Source of the DNA: an uncultured Pelagibacteraceae bacterium
GTDB lineage: Bacteria > Pseudomonadota > Alphaproteobacteria > Pelagibacterales > Pelagibacteraceae
Assembly: GCA_902514695.1 (NCBI GenBank)
Contig: CABXRR010000005.1
Coordinates: 1-52,441 of the forward strand
Reading direction: 5' to 3'
DNA: 52,441 nt
Shown: positions 18,416 through 29,738 of the stretch, one piece after another
Numbering within the stretch: the stretch's first letter is position 1
Layout: every line of letters begins with the position of its first letter
The notes under the pieces: generated by a model
The model's input: only the letters and a program-made list of their open reading frames with translations
Databases searched by the model: none
Told to the model about the DNA's origin: nothing
Made by a program: the position numbers and the translations under genes

Positions 18416-19612
18416 ATGAAAAAAAAACAAAAAAAATCAAAAAAAAATAAGAAGATTAAAAAAAAAATAAAAAAATTTAATCGTTTAAGAAGAACAAAAA
18501 AGTTCATCAAAAAAAGAAAAAAAAATTCCAAAACGAAATTTAAGATTTCAAATAAAAGAAAATTAAGAAATAACCCCAGAAAAACAAGTTTTTCTAGTAA
18601 AAAGACTGTTCAAGACGAAAGCTTGGTACTTAAATTAGTTAAATTACAGCTTTCATTAAAACCTGATTTTAACTTTAAATTTAATTTTAGTTTAGAGAAA
18701 TATATTCAGAGATTTTTTGATAAAATTTCTGAAACAATTTCTAATTATAAAATCATAAAAGATGATGAAAAAAGAAAACTTAAGATAGAAAAAATTGAAA
18801 ATGAAAGAAAAGAAAAAATATTAATTGAAAAACAAAAAAAAGAAGAAGAAGAATTAAGGGTTAAATTAAAAGAACAAGCTTTAAAAGATGAAGCTAGATT
18901 AGAAAAACAAAGAACAAAGGATATAAAATTATTTTTAAGAAAGGAACAAGCACTCTTAAGGATCGAACAAGCCGAAAAACAAAGACAATTTTTAAAACAA
19001 TTAAGATTAGATAAACAAATTGAAAAATTTAGAATTAGAGAGGTAAAGGAGCTAGAAAGACTAGAAAAAATTTCGTTAAGAGAAAAAAGAGAAGACTACA
19101 CTGGACTTCAAGAAAGAATAGATAAACTTAAACAAAAATATCAAATTATAAGAGATCAAAAAATTAGAGAGAGAGTAGAAGCTCTTGGAGTCAAACTTCA
19201 AGGTGATGAGGATAGAGAGACTTTATTAGTCAAAGAGAAAGAATATACTTTAGCAAGACAGAAAATTGAGTTTGCATTAGAGAGCTTTTATAGAAGTGCG
19301 AGTAGCTTAGTATTTCAACTCAACAAAAGACATATAACTAGAAACATGTCTATTTTTCGCTGTATAGATAGAAGATTTGAAACTGGAGAAATTTTTATAA
19401 AATGGGACGAGTCTCAAGATGAAGAGTGGTTATTACTAATATATATAAAAAATAATTCACCTGATGAAGGTATTGTAATTGAAGATAAAACAAATCCAGA
19501 AAAAAATCTATCTCATGAATTTAGAAATGTTGATATTTTTAAGGCTTCGGACACAATGGTTGACTCATTAACACAACTTATTGCTAGAGAAAGAGCAAAA
19601 AATAATAATTAA
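18416..19612 (+). CDS. Lys-rich, long coiled-coil protein of unknown function with folded C-terminal domain
   Basis: 398 aa; first 60 residues contain 33 Lys/Arg; ~150-residue K/E/R/L/Q-rich helical region; then a globular-looking C terminus (FRCIDRRFETGEIFIKWDESQDEEWLLLIYI). Confidence 0.8.
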   Translation: MKKKQKKSKKNKKIKKKIKKFNRLRRTKKFIKKRKKNSKTKFKISNKRKLRNNPRKTSFSSKKTVQDESLVLKLVKLQLSLKPDFNFKFNFSLEKYIQRFFDKISETISNYKIIKDDEKRKLKIEKIENERKEKILIEKQKKEEEELRVKLKEQALKDEARLEKQRTKDIKLFLRKEQALLRIEQAEKQRQFLKQLRLDKQIEKFRIREVKELERLEKISLREKREDYTGLQERIDKLKQKYQIIRDQKIRERVEALGVKLQGDEDRETLLVKEKEYTLARQKIEFALESFYRSASSLVFQLNKRHITRNMSIFRCIDRRFETGEIFIKWDESQDEEWLLLIYIKNNSPDEGIVIEDKTNPEKNLSHEFRNVDIFKASDTMVDSLTQLIARERAKNNN

Positions 19613-19642
19613 ATATTTTATATTTATTGTATATTATTAAAA

Positions 19643-19936
19643 ATGGTTTTAGGCACAGCTTTCCTTATTGGTCTCTTTATAATTTTAAAATATGTTCTTG
19701 CATGGATTACATACTACAATAATTTAGACTCAAGGTTAGGAAATAGTACCTGGAGATTTAGTTATGATTATCCAGTAATTGGAGAAAGAGATATCTCTGA
19801 TTTAGATGATAAAGATTTTGTAAGACTTAGAAGAAAAAAAAATAAAATAATTTTAATAATGTATGCGGTAATTCTTATAATGTTTATATCTTCAATGTCT
19901 TTATTAAGTAAATTTCTTTTGTTTTTTTTTAATTAA
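19643..19936 (+). CDS. Small membrane protein, unknown function
   Basis: 97 aa, two TM segments flanking a polar loop; same strand as the coiled-coil gene, 30 nt downstream. Confidence 0.65.
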   Translation: MVLGTAFLIGLFIILKYVLAWITYYNNLDSRLGNSTWRFSYDYPVIGERDISDLDDKDFVRLRRKKNKIILIMYAVILIMFISSMSLLSKFLLFFFN

Positions 19937-20292
19937 CTTTTAAGTTGTTTCTTATTTTTTAAATAAAGAAAAAAAGCAACTATTTCATATCCAAAATGAA
20001 ATAAATTAAAAATTATCGGTAATTTGAAAAAATTATAAAGGAACTTATATTTTGGCATTTTTTTCCATAATAAAAGAAATGCTGCTGCACCTTGTGTAAC
20101 CTTTTCACCCTCTTTTACATGTAGTCTTCTCAAAAGTTCTTTGTTGTCTTTATTTGTCTCTTTTTTGGCTGAATCATTGTTGGTTATATCCACCCAATCA
20201 ATCTCTTTAATTTTTTCTTTCTTATATAAATCAATCTCTGCCTTACAAATTTTACAGGAATTATTAAAATAAACTTTCATAATTGGTAACAA
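19933..20292 (-). CDS. DCC-family thiol-disulfide oxidoreductase-like protein (DUF393)
   Basis: 'MKVYFNNSCKICKAEIDLYKKE' with CxxC; 'VTQGAAAFLLLWKKMPKYK'. Confidence 0.8.
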   Translation of the reverse strand: MLPIMKVYFNNSCKICKAEIDLYKKEKIKEIDWVDITNNDSAKKETNKDNKELLRRLHVKEGEKVTQGAAAFLLLWKKMPKYKFLYNFFKLPIIFNLFHFGYEIVAFFLYLKNKKQLKS

Positions 20293-20371
20293 TTACTAAT
20301 TATATGGCTCCATGTACATGCGTAAAATACTCTAGTTGAAAAATATCTGAAACAACCTAAATATTTGCATA

Positions 20372-21784
20372 ATGACTAATTTTTTTGAAAAATCTGATTT
20401 GTCCCGAAATGAAGCAGATAAAATAATTTCTGATACTCTTAAGAAATGTGATGATGGTGAACTATATTTAGAAAATTCCAAATCAGAGTCAATTTTATTA
20501 GATGATAATAAGATTAAAAACTCAAGTTATAGTTCAGACTTGGGCTTTGGATTTAGAGCAGTGTCAGGGGAAGTAGTTGCATATTCTCACTCAAATGAAA
20601 TATCTAAAAATTCATTAAAACAATCTTCAAACAATTTAAAATCTACTCTTAAGTCTGCTAAAGGCACCTATAATTATTCTATTCCTAAATCTAATAAAAA
20701 ATATTACCAAAATATTAATCCAATTGAGCAAAAAACACTCAATGAAAAAATTGAAATATTAAATCAAGTAAATAATTATCTTAGATCTAAAAATGATAAT
20801 ATTAAGCAAGTTACTGCTAATTTTAGTGGAGAACAAAAATCTATAGAAATAATAAGATCAGGCGGAGAGACACTCACGGATGTTCGACCTTTAGTTAGGT
20901 TCAATGTATCTGTTATGCTCGAAAAAAATGGAAGGAAAGAAACTGGTGTTTATGGAATTGGTGGGAGACAATCATACGAAAATTATTTAAAAGAGGGTAA
21001 CTGGAAAAATGTTTGTGATGAGGCTCTTAGAATAGCTTCTGTAAATTTAGAAAGTAAACCAGCACCAGCAGGAGAAATGAAAGTTGTTTTAGGTCCAGGA
21101 TGGCCTGCAATTCTAATTCATGAGGCAGTGGGACATGGTTTAGAGGGTGATTTTAATAGAAAAAAAACTTCTGCCTTTCATAATTTGATGGGACAGAAAG
21201 TTGCAAGCGAAGGAGTTACCATAGTTGACGATGGTACTTTAGATAATAGAAGGGGAAGTCTTACAATCGATGATGAAGGAACTCCCACTGAAAAAACAGT
21301 ATTAATTGAAAATGGAATTTTAAAAAACTTCATGCAGGATAGATTAAATGCGCGTTTAATGAAAACAAGATCAACTGGAAGCGGTAGGAGAGAAAACTTT
21401 AGACATATTGTTTTACCAAGGATGAGAAATACAATGATGTTAAGTGGCAAACAAACTCAGGATGAAATGATAAAATCTGTAGACAAAGGTATTTTTGCTG
21501 TCAGCTTCGGTGGTGGACAAGTTGATATTACTTCTGGGAAATTTGTTTTCAACTGTACAGAGGCCTATGAAATAATTAATGGTAAAATTGGGTCTCCCAT
21601 AAAAGGGGCAACACTAATAGGCGACGGTCCCTCGATTCTAAAAGAAGTTTCAATGGTAGGGAATGATATGATGTTAGATCCTGGTATTGGAACTTGTGGT
21701 AAAGCTGGACAGGGTGTTCCAGTTGGGGTTGCTCAACCTTCAATATTAATTAATAAGATGACAGTTGGTGGCACAAAACTATAA
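20372..21784 (+). CDS. tldD: Metalloprotease TldD
   Basis: 'LIHEAVGHGLEGDFNRKKTS' metal-binding motif; GQGVPVGVAQPSILI C terminus. Confidence 0.95.
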   Translation: MTNFFEKSDLSRNEADKIISDTLKKCDDGELYLENSKSESILLDDNKIKNSSYSSDLGFGFRAVSGEVVAYSHSNEISKNSLKQSSNNLKSTLKSAKGTYNYSIPKSNKKYYQNINPIEQKTLNEKIEILNQVNNYLRSKNDNIKQVTANFSGEQKSIEIIRSGGETLTDVRPLVRFNVSVMLEKNGRKETGVYGIGGRQSYENYLKEGNWKNVCDEALRIASVNLESKPAPAGEMKVVLGPGWPAILIHEAVGHGLEGDFNRKKTSAFHNLMGQKVASEGVTIVDDGTLDNRRGSLTIDDEGTPTEKTVLIENGILKNFMQDRLNARLMKTRSTGSGRRENFRHIVLPRMRNTMMLSGKQTQDEMIKSVDKGIFAVSFGGGQVDITSGKFVFNCTEAYEIINGKIGSPIKGATLIGDGPSILKEVSMVGNDMMLDPGIGTCGKAGQGVPVGVAQPSILINKMTVGGTKL

Positions 21785-23101
21785 ATGGTTAAAGATCAAG
21801 AATTTTTAGAAAAAAAGGCCTCTTATTGTTTAGAACTTGCAAAAAAATTAGGAGCTACAGATGCAAGCGTAAATGTGGGCAGCTCAATTTCAGAAACTGT
21901 AAATTTTAGAAATAAAAAGCTAGATGAGTCTAATAGATCAGACAACCTAGGTGTAGATATTACTACTTATATAGGAAAAAAAAAATCTTCAATATCTTCA
22001 TCAAATTTATTGCAAGAAAACCTTAATATATTGATTGAAAAATGTATTGAAACCACAAAAAATACTCCTGAAGATGAATTCAATGCGCTTCCCGATAAAA
22101 ATTTGCTTGCTAAAGAAATTAAAGAGTTAAATTTATATGATGACAATCATATTGAGAATGATGATAAGATAAAATATTTATCAAGATTAGAAGCTTCTGC
22201 TTCAATTGATAAAAAAATTGTAAATACTGAGTCTAGTTTTACTGAAGACAAATCAAATTTTATTTTAGCTAATAGTGATGGTTTTTGTAAAGGCTTTAAA
22301 ACTTCATCATTCGTAGCATCTAGCGTTGCTGTTGCTAAAGATGATAAAAGTATGGAAAGAGATTATGAATATACCCTCAAATGTCACTTAGATGATATCA
22401 AAAACCCAGAAGAACTAGGAAAAGCAGCTGCTGAACACACTATAAGAAAATTAAGTCCAAAAAAAATTGGTAGTGAAAAAATTGCTATAATTTTTGATAA
22501 AAGAATCGCAAAAGGAATATTAGGTACTTTTGCTAGTGCAATATCATCTTCTGCAATTTCAAGAGGAACTTCATTTTTAAAAGATATGATTGATCAAAAG
22601 ATATTTTCAGGATCAATAAATATTTTTGATAAACCTGATATAGTAAAAGGTTTAGGATCACAGAGCTTTGACTCTGAGGGAGTTAAAACAGAGACCTTAA
22701 AACTAGTAGAGCAGGGTACTCTAAAACATTATTTAATAGATACCTACAATGGAAAAAAGTTAAATCTTAAATCTAATGGAAGGTGTGGAGGAACAAGTAA
22801 TCTTTATTTCGATAATGGTAAGATTTCTTATAAAGATCTTTTAAACTCAAATTCAAAATGTCTTTATGTCACGGAAACCATTGGCCATGGGAGCAATATT
22901 ATTACTGGAGATTATTCTGTGGGAGCAACTGGTTTTTTAGTTGAAAATGGAGAATTCAAATACCCTATTAATGAAATTACAATTGCTGGAAATTTTAAAG
23001 ATATGTTTAAAAACATAACTTTGGCAGATGATTTAGAATTTGAGTATTCAACAAATTCACCAACTATGATGATTGAAGGAATGGTTGTTGCAGGTAAATA
23101 A
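21785..23101 (+). CDS. pmbA: Metalloprotease subunit TldE/PmbA
   Basis: PmbA family pattern (FDSEGVKTETLKLVEQGTLKHYLIDTYNGKKL; GHGSNIITGDYSVGATGFLVENGE), adjacent to tldD. Confidence 0.95.
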   Translation: MVKDQEFLEKKASYCLELAKKLGATDASVNVGSSISETVNFRNKKLDESNRSDNLGVDITTYIGKKKSSISSSNLLQENLNILIEKCIETTKNTPEDEFNALPDKNLLAKEIKELNLYDDNHIENDDKIKYLSRLEASASIDKKIVNTESSFTEDKSNFILANSDGFCKGFKTSSFVASSVAVAKDDKSMERDYEYTLKCHLDDIKNPEELGKAAAEHTIRKLSPKKIGSEKIAIIFDKRIAKGILGTFASAISSSAISRGTSFLKDMIDQKIFSGSINIFDKPDIVKGLGSQSFDSEGVKTETLKLVEQGTLKHYLIDTYNGKKLNLKSNGRCGGTSNLYFDNGKISYKDLLNSNSKCLYVTETIGHGSNIITGDYSVGATGFLVENGEFKYPINEITIAGNFKDMFKNITLADDLEFEYSTNSPTMMIEGMVVAGK

Positions 23102-23107
23102 TTAAAT

Positions 23108-23785
23108 TTATTTCAAGCTTTTAAGACGATATTCCCAATCTCCCATTCTAGAATATGATACCCTAATAATCATAGAACTTTTTTTGTCCAACCATATATC
23201 AAAATCAAGACGCTTATCTTTTGGCAACGACATATCCTTTGAGTTTAATTTGAAATGATCAACTTCAAAAGTTTTTCCATACTGTTCAATTTTTTCGTTT
23301 CCCATAAAAGTCACAATTTGTTCTTTTATACTTCCTGAAACTGGGCTAATTTGACTTTCTGTCTGCAAAATTTTATGGCTCCACCAATTTCCAATAATAT
23401 TATTTATAGATGCCTCTCCAGAATAAGAGGAACCTTTAATATCAAATTTGTTCTTATCTTTATTAAAAACTAAATTAACGAATTTTTCTTTGTCATTTTG
23501 TAAAGTTTTAGAATTATAAGAAATTAATTGGTCCTTAAGATATTTTTCTTCACCATATCCCTCAACTTGAAAAATAGTAGCTCCTAAAAGTTTTACAGAA
23601 AACTTTATTTGATTCGTAATTATTGTTTCATCACCTTTTCTTGAAAAAAAATAATAGTTGTATCCAATTAATTCTCCATTTCTAAAAATATCCATCTCAA
23701 TTTTATTGTATTTTTTATAATGATCTATGTGTGCCAAAACATTCGTAGTGAGTAATATAATAATAATGACTAAAAATTTTTTCAT
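23108..23785 (-). CDS. Secreted/periplasmic DUF6134-like protein
   Basis: Signal peptide, then FRNGELIGYNYYFFSRKGDETIITNQIKFSVKLLGATIF-type beta-rich sequence. Confidence 0.6.
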   Translation of the reverse strand: MKKFLVIIIILLTTNVLAHIDHYKKYNKIEMDIFRNGELIGYNYYFFSRKGDETIITNQIKFSVKLLGATIFQVEGYGEEKYLKDQLISYNSKTLQNDKEKFVNLVFNKDKNKFDIKGSSYSGEASINNIIGNWWSHKILQTESQISPVSGSIKEQIVTFMGNEKIEQYGKTFEVDHFKLNSKDMSLPKDKRLDFDIWLDKKSSMIIRVSYSRMGDWEYRLKSLK

Positions 23786-23837
23786 TTAAGGATTACAATA
23801 ATAGACTTTTTCTATAATAGAAGTAGTTTATCAAAAA

Positions 23838-24485
23838 ATGTTTTTAAAAATTAAAAATATACCGAAAGTAAATTGGAGCTCAGAAAAGACTTATAATTTC
23901 AAGCCTAAGTTTTCTACATTCTTTTTTTTATGTTTTGGATTGACATTATTTGGTTTAGGTGAAGGCTTATTGATTGTTTCTTTTACAGGCGCTTCTCCAT
24001 GGAGTGTTTTAGCCCAAGGTATTTCACTTAATGTTAATTTAAGTATTGGAACAATTACACTGCTAATTAGTATTGCAGTTTTAATTTTGTGGATTCCTCT
24101 TGGTCAAAAACCAGGTATGGGAACTATATTCAATGCTCTAATAATTGCGTTAATGATTGATCTTTGTATTAAATTTGTCCCAACCCCATCTAATTATGTT
24201 AATCAACTAATCTTGGCTGTAGTTTCAGTTATTACTGTTGGAATTGGTGGTGGCATTTATTTAGTTTCAAACCTAGGAGCAGGACCTAGAGATGGCTTAA
24301 TGATAGGGTTACAAAAAATATCGAATTTTCCTATAGCAGCTGTCAGAGCAACATTAGAAATTACTGTTGTCAGTGTTGGTTGGTACTTAGGAGGAACTGT
24401 TGGAATTGGAACTTTATTATTTGCTTTTGGAATAGGTCCTTGTGTTGCTTTAGGATTATATTTGGTAGATAAGATATTTGATTAA
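23838..24485 (+). CDS. YczE/YitT-like membrane protein
   Basis: ~5 TM; 'GASPWSVLAQGISLNVNLSIGT' and 'NLGAGPRDGLMIGL' motifs. Confidence 0.8.
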   Translation: MFLKIKNIPKVNWSSEKTYNFKPKFSTFFFLCFGLTLFGLGEGLLIVSFTGASPWSVLAQGISLNVNLSIGTITLLISIAVLILWIPLGQKPGMGTIFNALIIALMIDLCIKFVPTPSNYVNQLILAVVSVITVGIGGGIYLVSNLGAGPRDGLMIGLQKISNFPIAAVRATLEITVVSVGWYLGGTVGIGTLLFAFGIGPCVALGLYLVDKIFD

Positions 24486-26308
24486 GCTGCAGCGCCTGAT
24501 TTTTCGCTTTTTTTTCTTTCGTGAGGATCAAGAATAGCTTTTCTTAACCTACATGAATCAGGAGTAATTTCTAAAGCCTCATCAGTATTTAGCATACTAA
24601 GTTGCTCTGCTATTGACATTTTTCTTACTGGAGTAAGTACCACGTTTTCATCAGTACCTTGTGTTCTCATATTTGTAAGTTTTTTTCCTTTCATGACATT
24701 AATAATCATATCACCTGGTTTTGGAGACAATCCAACAATCATTCCTGGATAGACAGGATCATTATGTGTTACAAACATTTCACCTCTTGCCTGTAAATTG
24801 AATATAGCAAAAGCAACAGCCTTACCTTGTTCCATAGAAATCAAAGCACCATTTCTTCTACCCTCCATTTCACCCTCAAATTTACCGTAATCATAAAAAA
24901 TTCTATTAATAACTCCATTTCCCTTTGTAAGGGTAAGAAACCTGCTTGTGTAACCCATTAAACCTCTCGTGGGAGCATGAAAAATTAATCTTTTTTTATT
25001 TTTACCTGTATCTTTTAATTCTATCAGTTTACCTTTTCTTCTATTCATTGAATCAATTATTTTTGATGAATATTCTTCGTCAAGATCCATAGTGATTTCC
25101 TCGATCGGCTCAAGTTTATTTCCATTTTCATCTTTTCTATATAAAACTTTTGGAGGACTAACGGTCATCTCAAAACCTTCTCTTCTCATTTGAGTAAGTA
25201 GGATCTCAAGCATTAATTCACCTCTTCCACTGACTACAAAAGAATCGTTACCATCATTTTCTGAAAATGTAATACCAACATTATTTTGCGCTTCTTGTAT
25301 TAATCTATCCCTAATTTGTGTACTTGTAAGTTTTTTACCTTCAGTACCTGCTAAAGGGGAGGTATTGACTGTTATAGTAATTGACATAGTAGGGGGATCT
25401 ATGGGAGTAGCTGCGATTGGTTCATTAACTTCTAAATCACATATAGTATCAGCCACATTTGCTTTTTCTAATCCTGCAACAACAACTATATCACCAGCTT
25501 CACCTACCTCAATTGGAACTTTTTTTGTACCCTCATATCTAAAAATTTTTGTAAGTCTTCCCTCATCAATTTTTTCACCTTTTAAATTTATAGCCTTGAT
25601 AGCTTGATTAGCTTTAGCTGTACCTTGAGTAATTCTTCCAACCAGACTTCTTCCCAAAAAATTGTCTGCATACAGCAATGTTGATAACATTGCAAAAGGT
25701 TTTGATTTATCAAGATCTGCAGGTTTTACATGTTCAATAATTTGATCTAGCAATGCATTTAAATTTTCTCTGGGACCATCAACCTCTTTATCTGCCCAAC
25801 CTGATCTTCCACTTGCATATAGAACTGGAAAATCTAGTTGTTCTTCGTTGGCATCCAAGCTCACAAACAAGTCAAAAGTTTCATCCAAAACTTCGTTAGC
25901 TCTTTGGTCTGCTTTATCTAATTTATTTATAACAACAATTGGTTTTAAACCTTGTTTTAATGCTTTTGATAACACAAATTTTGTTTGTGGCATAACACCT
26001 TCTGCTGAATCTATTAACAATAAAGCTCCATCAGCCATACTAAGCACTCTTTCTACCTCAGCAGCAAAATCTCTGTGACCTGGTGTATCAATGATATTAA
26101 TTCTTGAATCTTTCCAATTAATTGAGGCTGGTTTAGCTAAAATTGTAATTCCTCTCTCTTTTTCAAGCTCCCCAGAGTCCATTAATCTTTCATCAACAAC
26201 CTCATTTTCTCTAAACGAGCCACTTTGTTTCATCAAATTATCTATCAGTGTCGTTTTACCGTGATCGACGTGTGCGATTATTGTGATATTTCTAATATTT
26301 TTACTCAT
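24482..26308 (-). CDS. typA: Translational GTPase TypA/BipA
   Basis: IIAHVDHGKTTLIDNLMKQSGSFRENE; DTPGHRDFAAEVERVLSMADG. Confidence 0.97.
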   Translation of the reverse strand: MSKNIRNITIIAHVDHGKTTLIDNLMKQSGSFRENEVVDERLMDSGELEKERGITILAKPASINWKDSRINIIDTPGHRDFAAEVERVLSMADGALLLIDSAEGVMPQTKFVLSKALKQGLKPIVVINKLDKADQRANEVLDETFDLFVSLDANEEQLDFPVLYASGRSGWADKEVDGPRENLNALLDQIIEHVKPADLDKSKPFAMLSTLLYADNFLGRSLVGRITQGTAKANQAIKAINLKGEKIDEGRLTKIFRYEGTKKVPIEVGEAGDIVVVAGLEKANVADTICDLEVNEPIAATPIDPPTMSITITVNTSPLAGTEGKKLTSTQIRDRLIQEAQNNVGITFSENDGNDSFVVSGRGELMLEILLTQMRREGFEMTVSPPKVLYRKDENGNKLEPIEEITMDLDEEYSSKIIDSMNRRKGKLIELKDTGKNKKRLIFHAPTRGLMGYTSRFLTLTKGNGVINRIFYDYGKFEGEMEGRRNGALISMEQGKAVAFAIFNLQARGEMFVTHNDPVYPGMIVGLSPKPGDMIINVMKGKKLTNMRTQGTDENVVLTPVRKMSIAEQLSMLNTDEALEITPDSCRLRKAILDPHERKKSEKSGAAA

Positions 26309-26392
26309 AAATTCTGGCTCTTATACATTAATTTTTTTTTTTGAAAACTTTAAAAATACGTAAAAAATATGAAATTTCTAAAAAAATAGACG

Positions 26393-26509
26393 TTATTTTG
26401 TTTTTTTTGCCTTTTCTCTTTTTAATTTTCTTTTTTCCTTCAAGCTTAGTTTGGGTTTTTTATTTACACTCGAATCTTTAAAGGATTTTCCGCTGTATCT
26501 TTTTGACAT
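26393..26509 (-). CDS. Small basic protein, 38 aa (not in supplied ORF track)
   Basis: ATG...TAA on the minus strand encodes MSKRYSGKSFKDSSVNKKPKLSLKEKRKLKREKAKKTK in the otherwise unexplained typA/TPR gap. Confidence 0.5.
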   Translation of the reverse strand: MSKRYSGKSFKDSSVNKKPKLSLKEKRKLKREKAKKTK

Positions 26510-26550
26510 AAATAATAATAAAATTTTTAAAATTTAATAATGTTTAAAAT

Positions 26551-28014
26551 ATGAATTCAGATTCTTTAATTCAAGCAAAATCAAGATTTTTAGAGGGAAT
26601 AAAATTTTTTAATGAAGAAAAATACGAGTTAGCTGAAAAAAATTTTTTAGAGAGTTTAGACCTAGCTCCTCAGAGACTTTCGGTTATAAGTAATTTAATT
26701 AAAGTTTATATTGTTACTAAACAAATCCAAAAGCTAGATGAAATTTTAAATAAGCATAAAAACTTTAATAAAGACAAAGAAATATTATTTGGTGAAGCCT
26801 ATAATTTTTTTTTCAAAGAAAGTTTTGATCAATCAATTAAAGTTTGTAATCAGATAGTGAAAAATAAAGATATTAGATATCCCATACAAGATTTATTAGC
26901 CTCAAACTTTAAAAAAAAAGGTAATTTTTTAGAAGCTTTAAAGATTTATAAAAAAAAACTTAGAGAAAATAAAAATGATTATAAAATTTATTATAACATT
27001 GGTTGTCTTTTATTTGAATTGGGAAAAATTCATCAAGCCAATTATCATTTTATTAAGAGTAAAAATTTAAATCCAACATCTGCAGACATATCTTGGAGGC
27101 AATCACTTTGTGCCTTAAAACTAAAAGACTTTAAAAATGGATTTTTATTTTATGAGGATAGATGGAATAGAGAAAATCATCCAAATAAAAAATTTGAGAA
27201 TATAAAATCTCCTAATAATATTTCTGAAATTAAAAATAAAAAAATTCTAATTTGGGATGAACAAGGTCTTGGAGACACAATAAATTTTTCCAGATTTGTA
27301 ATAGATATTTTAAAATTTACCAAAAAAGTCACTTTTGTAGTTGATAAAAAACTAAAGGATATTTTATCTGATCTAGATACAGAAATAAATGTTATTGATT
27401 ACGAGAATCTAAATGAAATTAATTTTGATTTTCAAATTGCCCTAGGCAGCTTGCCAAAACTTTTAAACATTACAACGACTAATGATATAAAATTTTACAA
27501 GTTATCTTTACCAGAAAAAAAGATTTCAAAAAAATATATTGATAATGATAAGTTTAATATTGGTCTTGCTTGGTCAGGTAATCCCAATTATCCAATGGAT
27601 AAATATAGGTCAATTTCATTTGATAAATTTGATAAATTACTACAAATGAAAAAATTTAATTTTTATAAACTATCTAAAACATCCAAAAAATCAGGACCAA
27701 TTAATCCAAAATCTTCATCAAATATATTTGATTTTGGGGACAAATCTCTTTTTGAAATATCTAAAGTTATTAGAGAACTAGATTTAGTAATTTCTGTAGA
27801 TACTTCAATTAATCATCTTGCTGGTATACTTGGTATAAATAGTTTTTTACTTTTAAATATTAATAATTATTGGACGTGGTTTAATGATAATACCAATAAT
27901 CACTGGTACCCCTCAGTAAAAATTATTAAACAAACAAAATTAAATTCATGGGATGATGTTTTTGAAAATTTAATTGTTGAAGTTGAAAGATTGTATAAAA
28001 AAAAAGGGCAGTAA
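26551..28014 (+). CDS. TPR-repeat protein with C-terminal GT9/ADP-heptose-transferase-like domain
   Basis: N-terminal TPR-like repeats (YNIGCLLFELGKIHQANYHFIKSKNLNPTS) plus 'WDEQGLGDTINFSRF' and 'DLVISVDTSINHLAGILG'. Confidence 0.8.
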   Translation: MNSDSLIQAKSRFLEGIKFFNEEKYELAEKNFLESLDLAPQRLSVISNLIKVYIVTKQIQKLDEILNKHKNFNKDKEILFGEAYNFFFKESFDQSIKVCNQIVKNKDIRYPIQDLLASNFKKKGNFLEALKIYKKKLRENKNDYKIYYNIGCLLFELGKIHQANYHFIKSKNLNPTSADISWRQSLCALKLKDFKNGFLFYEDRWNRENHPNKKFENIKSPNNISEIKNKKILIWDEQGLGDTINFSRFVIDILKFTKKVTFVVDKKLKDILSDLDTEINVIDYENLNEINFDFQIALGSLPKLLNITTTNDIKFYKLSLPEKKISKKYIDNDKFNIGLAWSGNPNYPMDKYRSISFDKFDKLLQMKKFNFYKLSKTSKKSGPINPKSSSNIFDFGDKSLFEISKVIRELDLVISVDTSINHLAGILGINSFLLLNINNYWTWFNDNTNNHWYPSVKIIKQTKLNSWDDVFENLIVEVERLYKKKGQ

Positions 28015-28028
28015 TAACTGCCCTTTTT
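28006..28028. terminator. Bidirectional rho-independent terminator overlapping a stop codon
   Basis: AAAAAAAAA-GGGCAGTAATAACTGCCC-TTTTT: a GC stem with poly-A left and poly-T right, between convergent TPR gene and groEL. Confidence 0.85.
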
Positions 28029-28054
28029 GAATTTTTGTTTGAGTATGATGGGGA

Positions 28055-29728
<1,674 letters not shown>

Positions 29729-29738
29729 TTAAATTAAA

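Noticed and set aside
18418-18480. Poly-A-rich start of the coiled-coil gene as a possible phase-variation tract
   Set aside because: A-runs of this length occur throughout this AT-rich window inside ordinary genes; nothing singles this one out.
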